Shown here piece after piece: positions 41,997 through 51,084 of a stretch of DNA of 64,000 nt (positions are counted from its first letter, which is position 1; the number at the start of each line of letters is the position of its first letter). This DNA comes from Bacteroidales bacterium (GTDB lineage Bacteria > Bacteroidota > Bacteroidia > Bacteroidales > UBA932), in assembly GCA_016281315.1 (NCBI GenBank), contig JAEEIJ010000051.1:1-64000 (forward strand), written 5' to 3'. The notes below the pieces were generated by a model. The model saw only the letters and a list, made by a program, of their open reading frames with translations, had not been told where the DNA came from and ran no database searches. Position numbers and translations under genes: made by a program.

Positions 41997-43598
41997 TTAG
42001 AATGCCAAGAAGGGACGGACTTTCATAGGGAAGGCTTCCTTCCAGGTCCAGGTACTGACCTTGCTCTCCTTGTTGATTTTAATGGTAGTATAGTAAATAC
42101 TCCCCTTTTTCTCGACACTGCCGAAATTCAAACGGATGGCATTACTGGCATCATACTCTGAACTGCTCCAGTAGTTGTCGGAGAAATCGCTACCGACAGT
42201 CATTCCAAAGGAGTCATACGCACAGCCAAAATCGGTCTTAAGCACTTCCAGGCGGTCGTTCAGGGATTTAACCAGCAGGTTCTCGTTTGTGCTCCCGCTC
42301 TTTACGTAGATCAGGGAATTCCCGATGGAGCCACTGGTCGTCCATTGGGTATTACCGGAATTTTTCCATTGATCTACGGGATCCGCACCACCGAAACCAT
42401 GTTCACTGATGGCATAGGCCCATTGGCCGATGGAAGGAAGGAACCAGCCACTGTCATTCTGGTGGACGTCGTTTTCATTATTGCGGTAGTTCCGGGCATA
42501 ATTCGCAGCCGCGACATTCGTTTCCAGTTCCGTCGTATTGTTATAGCCGCTTACATTTGTCGTGGCGATAACCTGACTGGCCCGGGTAATACTTTCGGTA
42601 TGGAGCGTTTTCTCGCCCCACGCCACACCTTCGGCCGCATTGTGCAGTGCCATTACCAGGGCATGACCATAGCCGTAGCTATACTCTGTCAGCGCACGAG
42701 AGTCCTCGGTATCATCGTTGTTCACATACACTATAATGCCGACAACCTCCACTCCAGGGCGGTGTGAAATGCGTCCATAGGTGCCGTCGCTCCAGTAAGG
42801 ATCCCCCAGCTCGGGCTTGAAATCGTGCGAGCGGTTCATCGTGTAACGTTTATTGGCAACAAGGGTGACGGCCGATGCGCCTGCGTCACGCAGGGGCACA
42901 TCGCGGTCGCAAATCTCTATATAGTCGCTGTCCGTAATCGTGGTACTGCCGGGCAGCGCTATGAAGAAATGCGCCTTGTAATCGGCGGGCTCTCCCGAAG
43001 CCGCCACATTCTGCAGATTGGCCATACCGGAGGCAACGATGTCGCCGCCAATAATCACGTCCACAGGAGTTTCACCCGTTGGCATACTGCTGATCCCCAC
43101 CAAAGTGAAGGACACCGTAGTCTCCACAAAAGTAGCCTGCTGATACAGGGTAACAGGGGTCATGTCGCCATAAATGAGGCTGCCCGTGAGCAGACTCAGC
43201 CTTTCCGCGGCATCCTTCAGCGTGCTCACGCTCATCAACCCGTGGCCGTAGGTAGACTCGTCGTCATTATCCGCGTGAACGAGCGTAACCGTAAGGGCGG
43301 TAACGCCCTCCACCGGCTCGCCTTCCGATTCCAGATAACGGAGATTTCCCGTCCACTTGCCTTCACCGCTGTCGTAATCCAACACACCCGAGATGTCTTC
43401 CCGGGTGGCACCGCGAACGCTCAGTTTATCGCCGTCCTTACGGCTGTAGCCGGCATCATAGGAGACTTTCGTCACCTCAGCCTTTACACTGAAGGGGATC
43501 TCCACCCACACGGGTTCCTTCTCTTCCGGGCCCGTCTTCTGGCAGGAAACGAGGGCTGCCAGAGCAGCGGTCAAAATGAAGAATAAATGCTTTTTCAT
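41997..43598 (-). CDS. Fimbrillin-like lipoprotein with C-terminal DUF1566-like domain
   Basis: AALVSCQKTGPEEKEP; GIIVYVNNDDTEDSRALTEYSYGYGHALVMALHNA; GWFLPSIGQWAYAISEHGF...NYWSSSEYDASNAIRLNFG...KVRPFLAF. Confidence 0.72.
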   Translation of the reverse strand: MKKHLFFILTAALAALVSCQKTGPEEKEPVWVEIPFSVKAEVTKVSYDAGYSRKDGDKLSVRGATREDISGVLDYDSGEGKWTGNLRYLESEGEPVEGVTALTVTLVHADNDDESTYGHGLMSVSTLKDAAERLSLLTGSLIYGDMTPVTLYQQATFVETTVSFTLVGISSMPTGETPVDVIIGGDIVASGMANLQNVAASGEPADYKAHFFIALPGSTTITDSDYIEICDRDVPLRDAGASAVTLVANKRYTMNRSHDFKPELGDPYWSDGTYGRISHRPGVEVVGIIVYVNNDDTEDSRALTEYSYGYGHALVMALHNAAEGVAWGEKTLHTESITRASQVIATTNVSGYNNTTELETNVAAANYARNYRNNENDVHQNDSGWFLPSIGQWAYAISEHGFGGADPVDQWKNSGNTQWTTSGSIGNSLIYVKSGSTNENLLVKSLNDRLEVLKTDFGCAYDSFGMTVGSDFSDNYWSSSEYDASNAIRLNFGSVEKKGSIYYTTIKINKESKVSTWTWKEAFPMKVRPFLAF

Positions 43599-43610
43599 AA
43601 AACGCTCCTC

Positions 43611-43766
43611 CTATAATTCGCCACCATCTTCGATGGCACCGTCACCAAAATCAATCAATGAAATGGTCAATGCCGTTGAGGTGGGACTCCCGCTCAACAA
43701 GCTGTATGTTGTATCGAAAGATAACGGTTCGCACGAGGGCGAATGATAAAAATCCTTGGCAAACAT
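43611..43766 (-). CDS. Small peptide (51 aa), unlisted; upstream of the 41997-43598 lipoprotein gene
   Basis: ATG at 43766 to TAG at 43611: MFAKDFYHSPSCEPLSFDTTYSLLSGSPTSTALTISLIDFGDGAIEDGGEL; preceded by rc TATATTTG (43793-43800) and followed 12 bp later by the lipoprotein ATG. Confidence 0.6.
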   Translation of the reverse strand: MFAKDFYHSPSCEPLSFDTTYSLLSGSPTSTALTISLIDFGDGAIEDGGEL

Positions 43767-43792
43767 CACTCTAACCAATTTTTTTCGGGCCG

Positions 43793-43800
43793 CAAATATA
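43793..43800 (-). promoter_or_regulatory. -7 promoter TATATTTG for peptide-lipoprotein bicistron
   Basis: caaatata on + strand; 26 nt upstream of small ORF start. Confidence 0.6.
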
Positions 43801-43860
43801 CGACTTTTTTAAAAAACGGGAAATATTTTTCAACTATTATGCCATTTGAGAAATCTTCAC

Positions 43861-43868
43861 TAACTTTG
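43861..43868 (+). promoter_or_regulatory. -7 promoter TAACTTTG for tRNA-Arg
   Basis: TAnnTTTG 17 nt upstream of tRNA 5' end. Confidence 0.65.
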
Positions 43869-43885
43869 CATTCCCCATTGAGGAT

Positions 43886-43959
43886 GGTTCCGTAGCTCAG
43901 CTGGATAGAGCAACAGCCTTCTAAGCTGTGGGTCTCGGGTTCGAATCCCGACGGAATCA
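43886..43959 (+). tRNA. tRNA-Arg (anticodon TCT)
   Basis: GGTTCCGTAGCTCAGCTGGATAGAGCAACAGCCTTCTAAGCTGTGGGTCTCGGGTTCGAATCCCGACGGAATCA; acceptor stem GGTTCCG/CGGAATC, anticodon loop CTTCTAA, T-loop TTCGAAT. Confidence 0.95.
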
Positions 43960-43991
43960 CAAGAAAAGAGACCTTCCGGTCTCTTTTCTTG
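43960..43991 (+). terminator. Intrinsic terminator after tRNA-Arg
   Basis: Perfect 14-bp stem CAAGAAAAGAGACC-TTCC-GGTCTCTTTTCTTG. Confidence 0.85.
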
Positions 43992-44024
43992 TAGATGGCC
44001 CGTGGCAGGGTCGGGGATTTGCAA

Positions 44025-44041
44025 AATCCCGACGGAATCAC
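44025..44041 (+). repeat. Direct duplication of tRNA-Arg 3' end (att-like)
   Basis: AATCCCGACGGAATCAC identical to 43944-43960. Confidence 0.75.
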
Positions 44042-44049
44042 GAAAGGCA

Positions 44050-44080
44050 CGGACGCCACGGTCGAAGACTGTGGCGTCCG
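44050..44080. terminator. Hairpin between tRNA region and dcu gene (bidirectional terminator candidate)
   Basis: CGGACGCCAC ggtcgaagact GTGGCGTCCG, 10-bp perfect stem. Confidence 0.6.
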
Positions 44081-44119
44081 TTGTGCAAAGGGGGCTCCTC
44101 CCCGCCTGCGAACAACCCC

Positions 44120-45496
44120 TTACTGGATAAAACTCGCGAAATACCCCGGGAACAGCACGTTGGTGATGAGATAGCCCACCACGGTGGCCACCCATACGCT
44201 GATGAGGCCCGGCATCATAAAGCTGTGATTCAGGAGATATTTGCCGATGACTGTGGTGCCGCTGCGGTCGAAGTTCACCGTGGCGATGTCTGACGGGTAG
44301 TTCGGGATGAAGAAGTAGCCGTACACGCTGGGAAGCACGCCCAGCAGCACCGGTCCCGCAATGCCCAGTTTATAGGCGAGCGGCAGCATCGCCACCACCA
44401 CGGCGCCCTGGGAATTGATGAGCACCGAGACCAGGAAGAACACGAAGGCGATGGTCCAGGGGGCGCGGGCCACGAGGTCCGACAGCATTGCCTCCATTTC
44501 CTCGATATAGTTGCTGAAGTAGGTATCGGCCAGCCAGGCGATGCCGTAGATGGCGATGACGGCCACCATTCCCGATTTCCATACCGAGCCGGAGACGCAG
44601 TTCTTCAGGTCTACCTTACACAGCATAATGTTCAGCGCCGCCGCCACCAGCATAATAATCTGGATGCAGAGGTTCATCTTGGGAAGGTTGATGGCCTGGG
44701 CCACCGTGCGTCCGTCCGCGACGTGGAACATCTGGCAGAAGGCGAAGCCTACGATGACAAGAAGCGCCGTCAGGAAAATGTACACCGAGAGTTTGGCCGA
44801 TTTGGAAATCTCAAGATCCAGCGTGGTGGTCTTGTTCACGTACATATATTTGTAGATCTTCGGATCCGCCTTCCGCGCCTGGAATTCGGGGTCGTCGTCC
44901 AGGTCCTTGCCGCGTTTGTAGGAGGCCAGCGAAGCACACATCAGGCCGATGACGCAGGCCGGGATGGTGACCATCAGCACCTGCGGAATGCTCACCATAT
45001 AGCCGTTGGCGTTGGAAATGGTGACGAAGGCCACCACCGCCGCGGCGATGGGCGAGCAGGTGATGCCCACCTGCGAGGCCACCGAAGCCACGCCGCAGGG
45101 CCGCTCCGGACGGATGTTCTTCTTGAGGGCGATGTCGCAGATGATGGGCATAATGGTGTAAACCACGTGGCCGGTTCCCACCAGCACGGTGAGGAAGAAA
45201 GTCACCAGCGGGCCCAGGAAGGTGATGTGCTCGGGGTGTTTGCGAAGCAGCTTTTCCGCAATCTGGATCATCCAGTCCATACCGCCGGAAGCCTGCAGCG
45301 TACCGGCGCAGGTGACGGCGGCGATGATGATGTAGATGACGTCCGTGGGGGGCGTACCGGGCTTGAGGCCGAAGCCGAAGACCAGGATGGCCAGGCCGAT
45401 ACCGCTGATGGCGCCGAGCGCCAGGGAACCGTAACGGGAACCTACGTAAAGGGCTGCCAACACGATGAGCAGCTCGATGATCATAACGAAAGACAT
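44120..45496 (-). CDS. Anaerobic C4-dicarboxylate transporter DcuA/DcuB family
   Basis: LLIVLAALYVGSRYGSLALGAISGIGLAILVFGFGLKPGTPPTDVIYIIIAAVTCAGTLQASGGMDWMIQIAEKLLRKHPEHITFLGP. Confidence 0.92.
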   Translation of the reverse strand: MSFVMIIELLIVLAALYVGSRYGSLALGAISGIGLAILVFGFGLKPGTPPTDVIYIIIAAVTCAGTLQASGGMDWMIQIAEKLLRKHPEHITFLGPLVTFFLTVLVGTGHVVYTIMPIICDIALKKNIRPERPCGVASVASQVGITCSPIAAAVVAFVTISNANGYMVSIPQVLMVTIPACVIGLMCASLASYKRGKDLDDDPEFQARKADPKIYKYMYVNKTTTLDLEISKSAKLSVYIFLTALLVIVGFAFCQMFHVADGRTVAQAINLPKMNLCIQIIMLVAAALNIMLCKVDLKNCVSGSVWKSGMVAVIAIYGIAWLADTYFSNYIEEMEAMLSDLVARAPWTIAFVFFLVSVLINSQGAVVVAMLPLAYKLGIAGPVLLGVLPSVYGYFFIPNYPSDIATVNFDRSGTTVIGKYLLNHSFMMPGLISVWVATVVGYLITNVLFPGYFASFIQ

Positions 45497-45552
45497 AGCG
45501 AAACTACGTGGTTAGTCATACAAATATAGCATTTTTTCGTAACTTCGCGGCT

Positions 45553-46989
45553 ATGAAAACGAACTGGAAAAGGATGCTGCTGGCACTTATCCCCCTCGTA
45601 GTGCTGGTACTGATGCTCTCCCTGGACATCTCCATTTTCGGGGCCGATTCCATCCTGGGCGCCTCCCAGGTGGCCCTGCTCGCGGCGGCCGGCATCGCCG
45701 TCGCCATCGGAATGTGGCTCTACAAGATTCCCTGGGAACGGTACGAGAAGGAACTGGGATCCAATATCGGCGGAGTGACATCGGCCATCGTCATCCTGCT
45801 CCTGATTGGCGCCATCTCCGGCACCTGGACGGTGAGCGGCGTGGTGCCCACCTTCATCTGCTACGGCCTCAAAATCATTCACCCGAAGGTGTTCCTCCTC
45901 ACCGCCTGCGTACTCTGCGCCCTGGTTTCGCTGATGACGGGATCCTCCTGGACCACCATCGCTACGGTGGGCGTCGCGCTCATCGGCATCGGCCGGGCCG
46001 AAGGTTTCTCAGACGCGATGACGGCCGGCGCCATCATTTCCGGCGCCTACTTCGGCGATAAGATTTCCCCGCTCTCGGACACCACCGTGCTGGCTTCGTC
46101 GGTGAACAAGGTGCCGCTTTTCGAGCACATCCATTATATGTATTATACCACGGTGCCGTCGTTCGCCCTCACGCTCATCGCGTTCACGGTGCTGGGGCTC
46201 ACCCACGGCGGCGCGCCCGCCCTGCCAGAGGAGCTGTATTCGGAGACGCTGCGCGCCAGCTTCCACATTTCACCCTGGCTGCTGCTGGTGCCGGCTTTTA
46301 CGGTTTTCCTGATCTGGCGGAAACTCCCGGCCATCGTGGTGCTGGCCCTCTCGGCCCTCTCGGCCGTGGTGGCGGCGGTTATCGCCCAGCCGGAACTCGT
46401 GCGTTCCATCGGCGCGGGCGTCACCTCAGGGTCTCCTTTCCGCGTGTATTTCGCCGGCGTGGTGGAGAGCATCTACAATTCCCTGCCCCTGGATACGGGT
46501 GTGGCCGAAGTGAACAAACTGGTGGCCACCCGCGGGATGCTGGGAATGCTCAACACGATATTCCTGATTATCTGCGCGATGTGCTTCGGCGCCACGATGC
46601 AGGCCTCCGGAATGATCCGGGACCTGTCCCTCATCCTGCAGCCGCTCACGCGTACGCGCACGGGCCTGGTGAGTTCTACGGTGGTCACCGGCACGGCCCT
46701 CAACGGCATCGTCTCGGACCAGTACCTGTCCATCCTTCTTACCTCTAATATTTATAAGGATACCTACGAGTCTCAGGGCTACGAAGGACGGCTACTGAGC
46801 CGCAGCGCGGAGGATTCGGCCACGGTCACTTCACCGCTTTTCCCCTGGTCCAGCTGCGGCATGACGCAGGCCACCATCCTCAGCGTTCCTACGCTGGTTT
46901 ATGCGCCCTTCTGTTTCTTCTGCCTCATCTCCCCGCTGATGTCCATCCTGGTGGCGGCCATCGGCTGGAAGATTGTCCGGCGTCCGTAG
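45553..46989 (+). CDS. nhaC: Na+/H+ antiporter NhaC family
   Basis: GGVTSAIVILLLIGAISGTWTVSGVVPTFICYGLKIIHPKVF, SLMTGSSWTTIATVGVALIGIG, GAYFGDKISPLSDTTVLASS; start moved to 45553. Confidence 0.9.
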   Translation: MKTNWKRMLLALIPLVVLVLMLSLDISIFGADSILGASQVALLAAAGIAVAIGMWLYKIPWERYEKELGSNIGGVTSAIVILLLIGAISGTWTVSGVVPTFICYGLKIIHPKVFLLTACVLCALVSLMTGSSWTTIATVGVALIGIGRAEGFSDAMTAGAIISGAYFGDKISPLSDTTVLASSVNKVPLFEHIHYMYYTTVPSFALTLIAFTVLGLTHGGAPALPEELYSETLRASFHISPWLLLVPAFTVFLIWRKLPAIVVLALSALSAVVAAVIAQPELVRSIGAGVTSGSPFRVYFAGVVESIYNSLPLDTGVAEVNKLVATRGMLGMLNTIFLIICAMCFGATMQASGMIRDLSLILQPLTRTRTGLVSSTVVTGTALNGIVSDQYLSILLTSNIYKDTYESQGYEGRLLSRSAEDSATVTSPLFPWSSCGMTQATILSVPTLVYAPFCFFCLISPLMSILVAAIGWKIVRRP

Positions 46990-47002
46990 GCCTGAGGCAG
47001 CC

Positions 47003-47599
47003 TTACTTCACCATCCCGCTGAAGCCCATAAAGGCCAGCGCCAGGATTCCCACGCTGATGATGGCGATGGGAACGCCCTTGAACGCCTTGGGGACGTCGC
47101 AGAGGGCGAGGTGCTCGCGGATGCCCGCGAAGATGACCATCGCGAGGCCGTAGCCCAGCGAAGTGGCGAAGGCATAGACGAGGGACTGTCCCAGGTTCAG
47201 CATTCCGCCCGCGAAGGGGAATTCCTTGGTGACCACGTTGATCGCGACGCCCAGCACCGCGCAGTTGGTGGTAATCAGGGGCAGGAAGATGCCCAGGGCC
47301 TGATACAGCGACGGGGAAACCTTCTTCAGCACGATCTCCACCATCTGCACCAGTGCCGCAATCACCAGGATGAAGGCGATGGTCTGGAGGAACGTGAGGC
47401 CGAAGGGAACCAGCAGGTACTGGTTCACGAGATAGGTCACCAGCGTCGCAAGGGTGATCACGAAGCACACGGCCATGCTCATCCCCGTGGCGGTGGAAAG
47501 CCGGCTGGAGACTCCCAGGAAGGGGCAGATTCCCAGGAACTGGGCCAGGACGATGTTATTGACGAAAATCGCCGAAATGATGATCAGAAAGTATTCCAT
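47003..47599 (-). CDS. rnfA: RNF/Rsx complex subunit A
   Basis: [40 protein letters not shown]. Confidence 0.95.
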   Translation of the reverse strand: MEYFLIIISAIFVNNIVLAQFLGICPFLGVSSRLSTATGMSMAVCFVITLATLVTYLVNQYLLVPFGLTFLQTIAFILVIAALVQMVEIVLKKVSPSLYQALGIFLPLITTNCAVLGVAINVVTKEFPFAGGMLNLGQSLVYAFATSLGYGLAMVIFAGIREHLALCDVPKAFKGVPIAIISVGILALAFMGFSGMVK

Positions 47600-47602
47600 A
47601 GC

Positions 47603-48190
47603 CTAGTTCTTTTTCACGAATTTGTTAAACAGGACCATCAGGTAGCCCAGGCACAGGAAGGCGCCGGGAGCCATCACGAAGGCCAGCATCCCGTCGTTTC
47701 CGCCGATGAAGTTCCAGCCGAAGGCGCTGCCGCTGCCCAGAATCTCGCGGACGAGACCCAGCACGGTGAGCGAGGCGGTGAAGCCCAGGCCCACGCCGAT
47801 GCCGTCCAGGGCGCTTTCGCCAACGGAATGTTTGTTGGCGAAGGCTTCGGCCCGGCCCAGGACGATGCAGTTCACCACGATGAGCGGGATGAAGAGGCCC
47901 AGGGTCTCGTACATCGCCGGCGTATAGGCCTGCATCAGCAGCTGCAGCAGCGTCACGAAGGTGGCGATGACCACGATATAGACGGGGATGTGCACCTTGT
48001 CCGGCACGATGGGCGCGATGGCCGATATGGCCATATTGCTGAGCACCAGCACGAAGAGCGTCGCCAGGCCCATCGACAGGCCGTTGATGGCCGATGTGGT
48101 GGTGGCCAGCGTGGGGCACATACCCAGCAGGAGCACGAACGTGGGGTTGTTCTTGACAAGCCCGTCGGTAAGGAGTTTCAGTTTACTCAT
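47603..48190 (-). CDS. rnfE: RNF/Rsx complex subunit E
   Basis: DGLVKNNPTFVLLLGMCPTLATTTSAINGLSMGLATLFVL. Confidence 0.95.
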   Translation of the reverse strand: MSKLKLLTDGLVKNNPTFVLLLGMCPTLATTTSAINGLSMGLATLFVLVLSNMAISAIAPIVPDKVHIPVYIVVIATFVTLLQLLMQAYTPAMYETLGLFIPLIVVNCIVLGRAEAFANKHSVGESALDGIGVGLGFTASLTVLGLVREILGSGSAFGWNFIGGNDGMLAFVMAPGAFLCLGYLMVLFNKFVKKN

Positions 48191-48725
48191 GGCTCAGCGT
48201 TTTAAAAGTGTTCAGCGCATTCTCTACGGCCATCGCATACGCGCGGGAGGTGATGGTGGAAGCGGTGATGGCATCTACGTCGCCGCCGTCCTTCTTGACG
48301 GAGAGTTTCTTCACGGAAGGATCGAAGCCCCTCCACTGGTCCATAAACTTCATATCCGTGGTGCATTTGGCGCCCAGGCCGGGCGTTTCCGCGTGCGAGA
48401 GGACGGAGGTATTGTAGACCACGCCGTCCGGGGTGACGCCCACCATCAGGGACAGGGGGCCGCCGAAGCCCACCACGGTGGACTCGATGGCGTAACCTAC
48501 CAGGTTTTCGCCGTCCAGGGCGGTGTAATAGTGTCCCTCGGCATCATAGGAAGCCTCGGTGAAATGCGGCAGCACCCGGGCGATGGCCTGCTGCGTTTTT
48601 GCAGCCGCAGCGGCCTCGATGGGCTCTTTGGTGAGGACGTAGGCGCCGCCCAGCAGGCCGGCGCACACGAGGCAGGTGAGCCCCAGCACGGCCACCATAT
48701 TGACAAGATTGGATTTTACGGCCAT
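48183..48725 (-). CDS. rnfG: RNF complex subunit G (FMN-binding)
   Basis: TM N-term; ETPGLGAKCTTDMKFMDQWRGFDP and DAITASTITSRAYAMAVENAL FMN-attachment (S/TxAT-like) region. Confidence 0.92.
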   Translation of the reverse strand: MAVKSNLVNMVAVLGLTCLVCAGLLGGAYVLTKEPIEAAAAAKTQQAIARVLPHFTEASYDAEGHYYTALDGENLVGYAIESTVVGFGGPLSLMVGVTPDGVVYNTSVLSHAETPGLGAKCTTDMKFMDQWRGFDPSVKKLSVKKDGGDVDAITASTITSRAYAMAVENALNTFKTLSHE

Positions 48726-48727
48726 AG

Positions 48728-49705
48728 CTATTTCCTCCCGAATTTAGGCTGGTGGAACCAGCGGTTGAGCAGCGGCACCACCGAATTCATAATGAGGATG
48801 GCGAAGGAGACGCCCTCCGGATAGGAGCCGAAGTAACGGATCATCATCGTAAGGAAGCCGATTCCCACGCCGAAAATCACGCCGCCCCAGAGGGACATCG
48901 GCGAAGTGACGTAATCTGTCGCCATAAAGCAGGCGCCGAGGACCAGACCACCGGTGAGCAGGTTGAAGAGCGGGCCGGTGAAGCGGGAAGGATCGGCCAG
49001 GTTGAACACCAGGGCGGTGAGGGCCACCGTTGCGAAGATGCTCAGGGTAATCCACGGCTTGATGACCTTCCGGCAGCACAGGTACACGAATCCGGCGAGG
49101 AGCGCCAGGGCGCACACTTCACCGGCGCTGCCGCCCAGGTTCGCAAACAGCAGGTCCTTATAGTTGTAGGCCGATGTCAACTCCTGCACGGAACTGCCCT
49201 GCAGCAGGCCTTCCGCAATGGTGCCGAGAGGCGTTGCGCCGGAAACGGCATCCACGCCGAAGAGGCCCTGAGGGGCGCTCCAGCTGGTCATATAGGTAGG
49301 GAACGACACCAGCAGGAACACGCGGCCCACGAGGGCAGGGTTCCAGATGTTCTGGCCGATGCCGCCGAAGCTGAGCTTCGCGACCCCGATAGCGACGACT
49401 GCTCCGATGAATACCACCCACCAGGGCGTGGTGTAGGGCAGGTTCAGCGCCAGCAGGATACCCGTAATGACGGCGGAAAGGTCTCCGACGGTGGAGGGCG
49501 CTTTCATCCAGTATTTGGTGACGGCCCATTCCAGCAATACGCAGGAGGCCACGCTCACGCCCAGCACCAGCAGTTCCCGCCAGCCGTAGAAGACCACGGA
49601 GCAGATGACCGCCGGGATGAGGGCGATGATCACATCCAGCATCAGGGACCGGGTGGAGTCCTTGGAATGGATGTGGGGCGAAGGGGATATGATCAGGTTA
49701 CTCAT
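48728..49705 (-). CDS. rnfD: RNF complex subunit D
   Basis: SPSPHIHSKDSTRSLMLDVIIALIPA..., VSGATPLGT, GACFMATDYVTSPMSLWGGVIFGVGIGFLTMMIRYFGSYPEGVSFAILIMN. Confidence 0.95.
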   Translation of the reverse strand: MSNLIISPSPHIHSKDSTRSLMLDVIIALIPAVICSVVFYGWRELLVLGVSVASCVLLEWAVTKYWMKAPSTVGDLSAVITGILLALNLPYTTPWWVVFIGAVVAIGVAKLSFGGIGQNIWNPALVGRVFLLVSFPTYMTSWSAPQGLFGVDAVSGATPLGTIAEGLLQGSSVQELTSAYNYKDLLFANLGGSAGEVCALALLAGFVYLCCRKVIKPWITLSIFATVALTALVFNLADPSRFTGPLFNLLTGGLVLGACFMATDYVTSPMSLWGGVIFGVGIGFLTMMIRYFGSYPEGVSFAILIMNSVVPLLNRWFHQPKFGRK

Positions 49706-49707
49706 AA

Positions 49708-51084
49708 TCAGTTGTTTTTAGCAGCTTCGGCGGCCGCTTTCGCGGCGGCGGCACGGGCCCGGATGGCCCCCAGGACGGCGCCTTTCCCCTGCCGGATGAT
49801 ATCCAGCAGCGGAATGTGCGCGGGACAGGAATACAGGCAGCAGCCGCATTCGATGCAGTCCTGCGCCGCATTGGCTTCCAACGCCTCCAGGTCCATATTC
49901 CGGGAAAGTTTGTTCAGCAGGAAGGGTTCCAGGCCCATCGGGCAGGCATCCGCGCACTTGCCGCAGCGGATGCAGTGGCTTTCAGGGGCGCGGCGCGTCT
50001 GGGCCGCCGTAAGGAAGAGCAGGGCGCCCGTTCCCTTCACGGTGGCGGCGTCCAGGTTCGCTACCGCACGGCCCATCATCGGCCCGCCGCTGATGATCTT
50101 GGCGGCATCGGCCGGTACACCGCCCAGATAGTCCACGATGTAGCGCAGGGGCGTTCCCACGCGCACCAGGAGGTTGGCCTGGCGGGGGAAGCACTCGCCC
50201 GTGACGGTGACCGAGTTGTCCACGATGGGCTTGTTCTTCTGGACGGCGTCGTACACGGCCAGGGCTGTGGCGACGTTCTGCACCACGGCGCCCACGCTGA
50301 TGGGAAGGGCGCCGGAGCCCACCTGGCGGTGCATCACCGCGTCGATGAGCTGCTTTTCGCCGCCCTGCGGGTAGCGCATTTTCATCGGCATCACCTCGAT
50401 ACCCTCATAGCCCAGTCGGGCGATGACTTCCTTGATGTGGGCGATGGCCTCGGGCTTGTTTTCCTCGATGGCGACGGTGCATGGGACGTTCCCCATCACC
50501 TGCTTCAGGATGGCGGCGCCGACGACCACCTGCTCGCCCTTTTCCAGCAGGGTGCGGAAATCGGAGGTGAGATAGGGCTCGCATTCGCAGCCGTTGATGA
50601 TGACGCGCTCGCACTTCGAGCCCGGAGGCGGGCTCAGTTTCACGTGCGTGGGGAAGGTGGCGCCGCCCAGACCGACGACACCGCCCTGGCGGATTTTCTC
50701 AATGATGGCCTTGTTGTCTTCGGGAATCTTCGTGACAAGCGTATCGCCGGTGTCGATTCCCTCCAGCCACTCGTCGCCCTCCACCTCGATCTCGATGTGG
50801 GTGGCGGGACGGCCGGCTAAATCGGCCCTGGGGCCGATGGATTTCACGGTTCCGCTCACGGAGGAATGGATGAAGGCGCTCACGAAGCCGCCCGGCTCCG
50901 CAATCACCTGTCCCACCTTCACTTTGTCTCCCACCTGCACGCAGGGCACGCTGGGCGCGCCGATGTGCTGGGCTACGGAGATGTAAACGACGGGCGCAAG
51001 GGGCAGCGGCTCGATGGCGCACCCTCTGGAAATCTTGCTGTCGTGGGGATGAACGCCCCCGATGGAGAATGTATGCTTACCCAT
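49708..51084 (-). CDS. rnfC: RNF complex subunit C
   Basis: GGVHPHDSK, VVGLGGATFPTHVKLSPP, two 4Fe-4S motifs CIRCGKCADACPMGLEP / CIECGCCLYSCPAHIPL. Confidence 0.95.
   Translation of the reverse strand: MGKHTFSIGGVHPHDSKISRGCAIEPLPLAPVVYISVAQHIGAPSVPCVQVGDKVKVGQVIAEPGGFVSAFIHSSVSGTVKSIGPRADLAGRPATHIEIEVEGDEWLEGIDTGDTLVTKIPEDNKAIIEKIRQGGVVGLGGATFPTHVKLSPPPGSKCERVIINGCECEPYLTSDFRTLLEKGEQVVVGAAILKQVMGNVPCTVAIEENKPEAIAHIKEVIARLGYEGIEVMPMKMRYPQGGEKQLIDAVMHRQVGSGALPISVGAVVQNVATALAVYDAVQKNKPIVDNSVTVTGECFPRQANLLVRVGTPLRYIVDYLGGVPADAAKIISGGPMMGRAVANLDAATVKGTGALLFLTAAQTRRAPESHCIRCGKCADACPMGLEPFLLNKLSRNMDLEALEANAAQDCIECGCCLYSCPAHIPLLDIIRQGKGAVLGAIRARAAAAKAAAEAAKNN

Noticed and set aside
20442-43800. Fimbrial island as a tRNA-Arg-integrated mobile element
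   Set aside because: No integrase in the window and the duplicated tRNA 3' end lies on the opposite side (downstream) from the island, so it does not bracket it.
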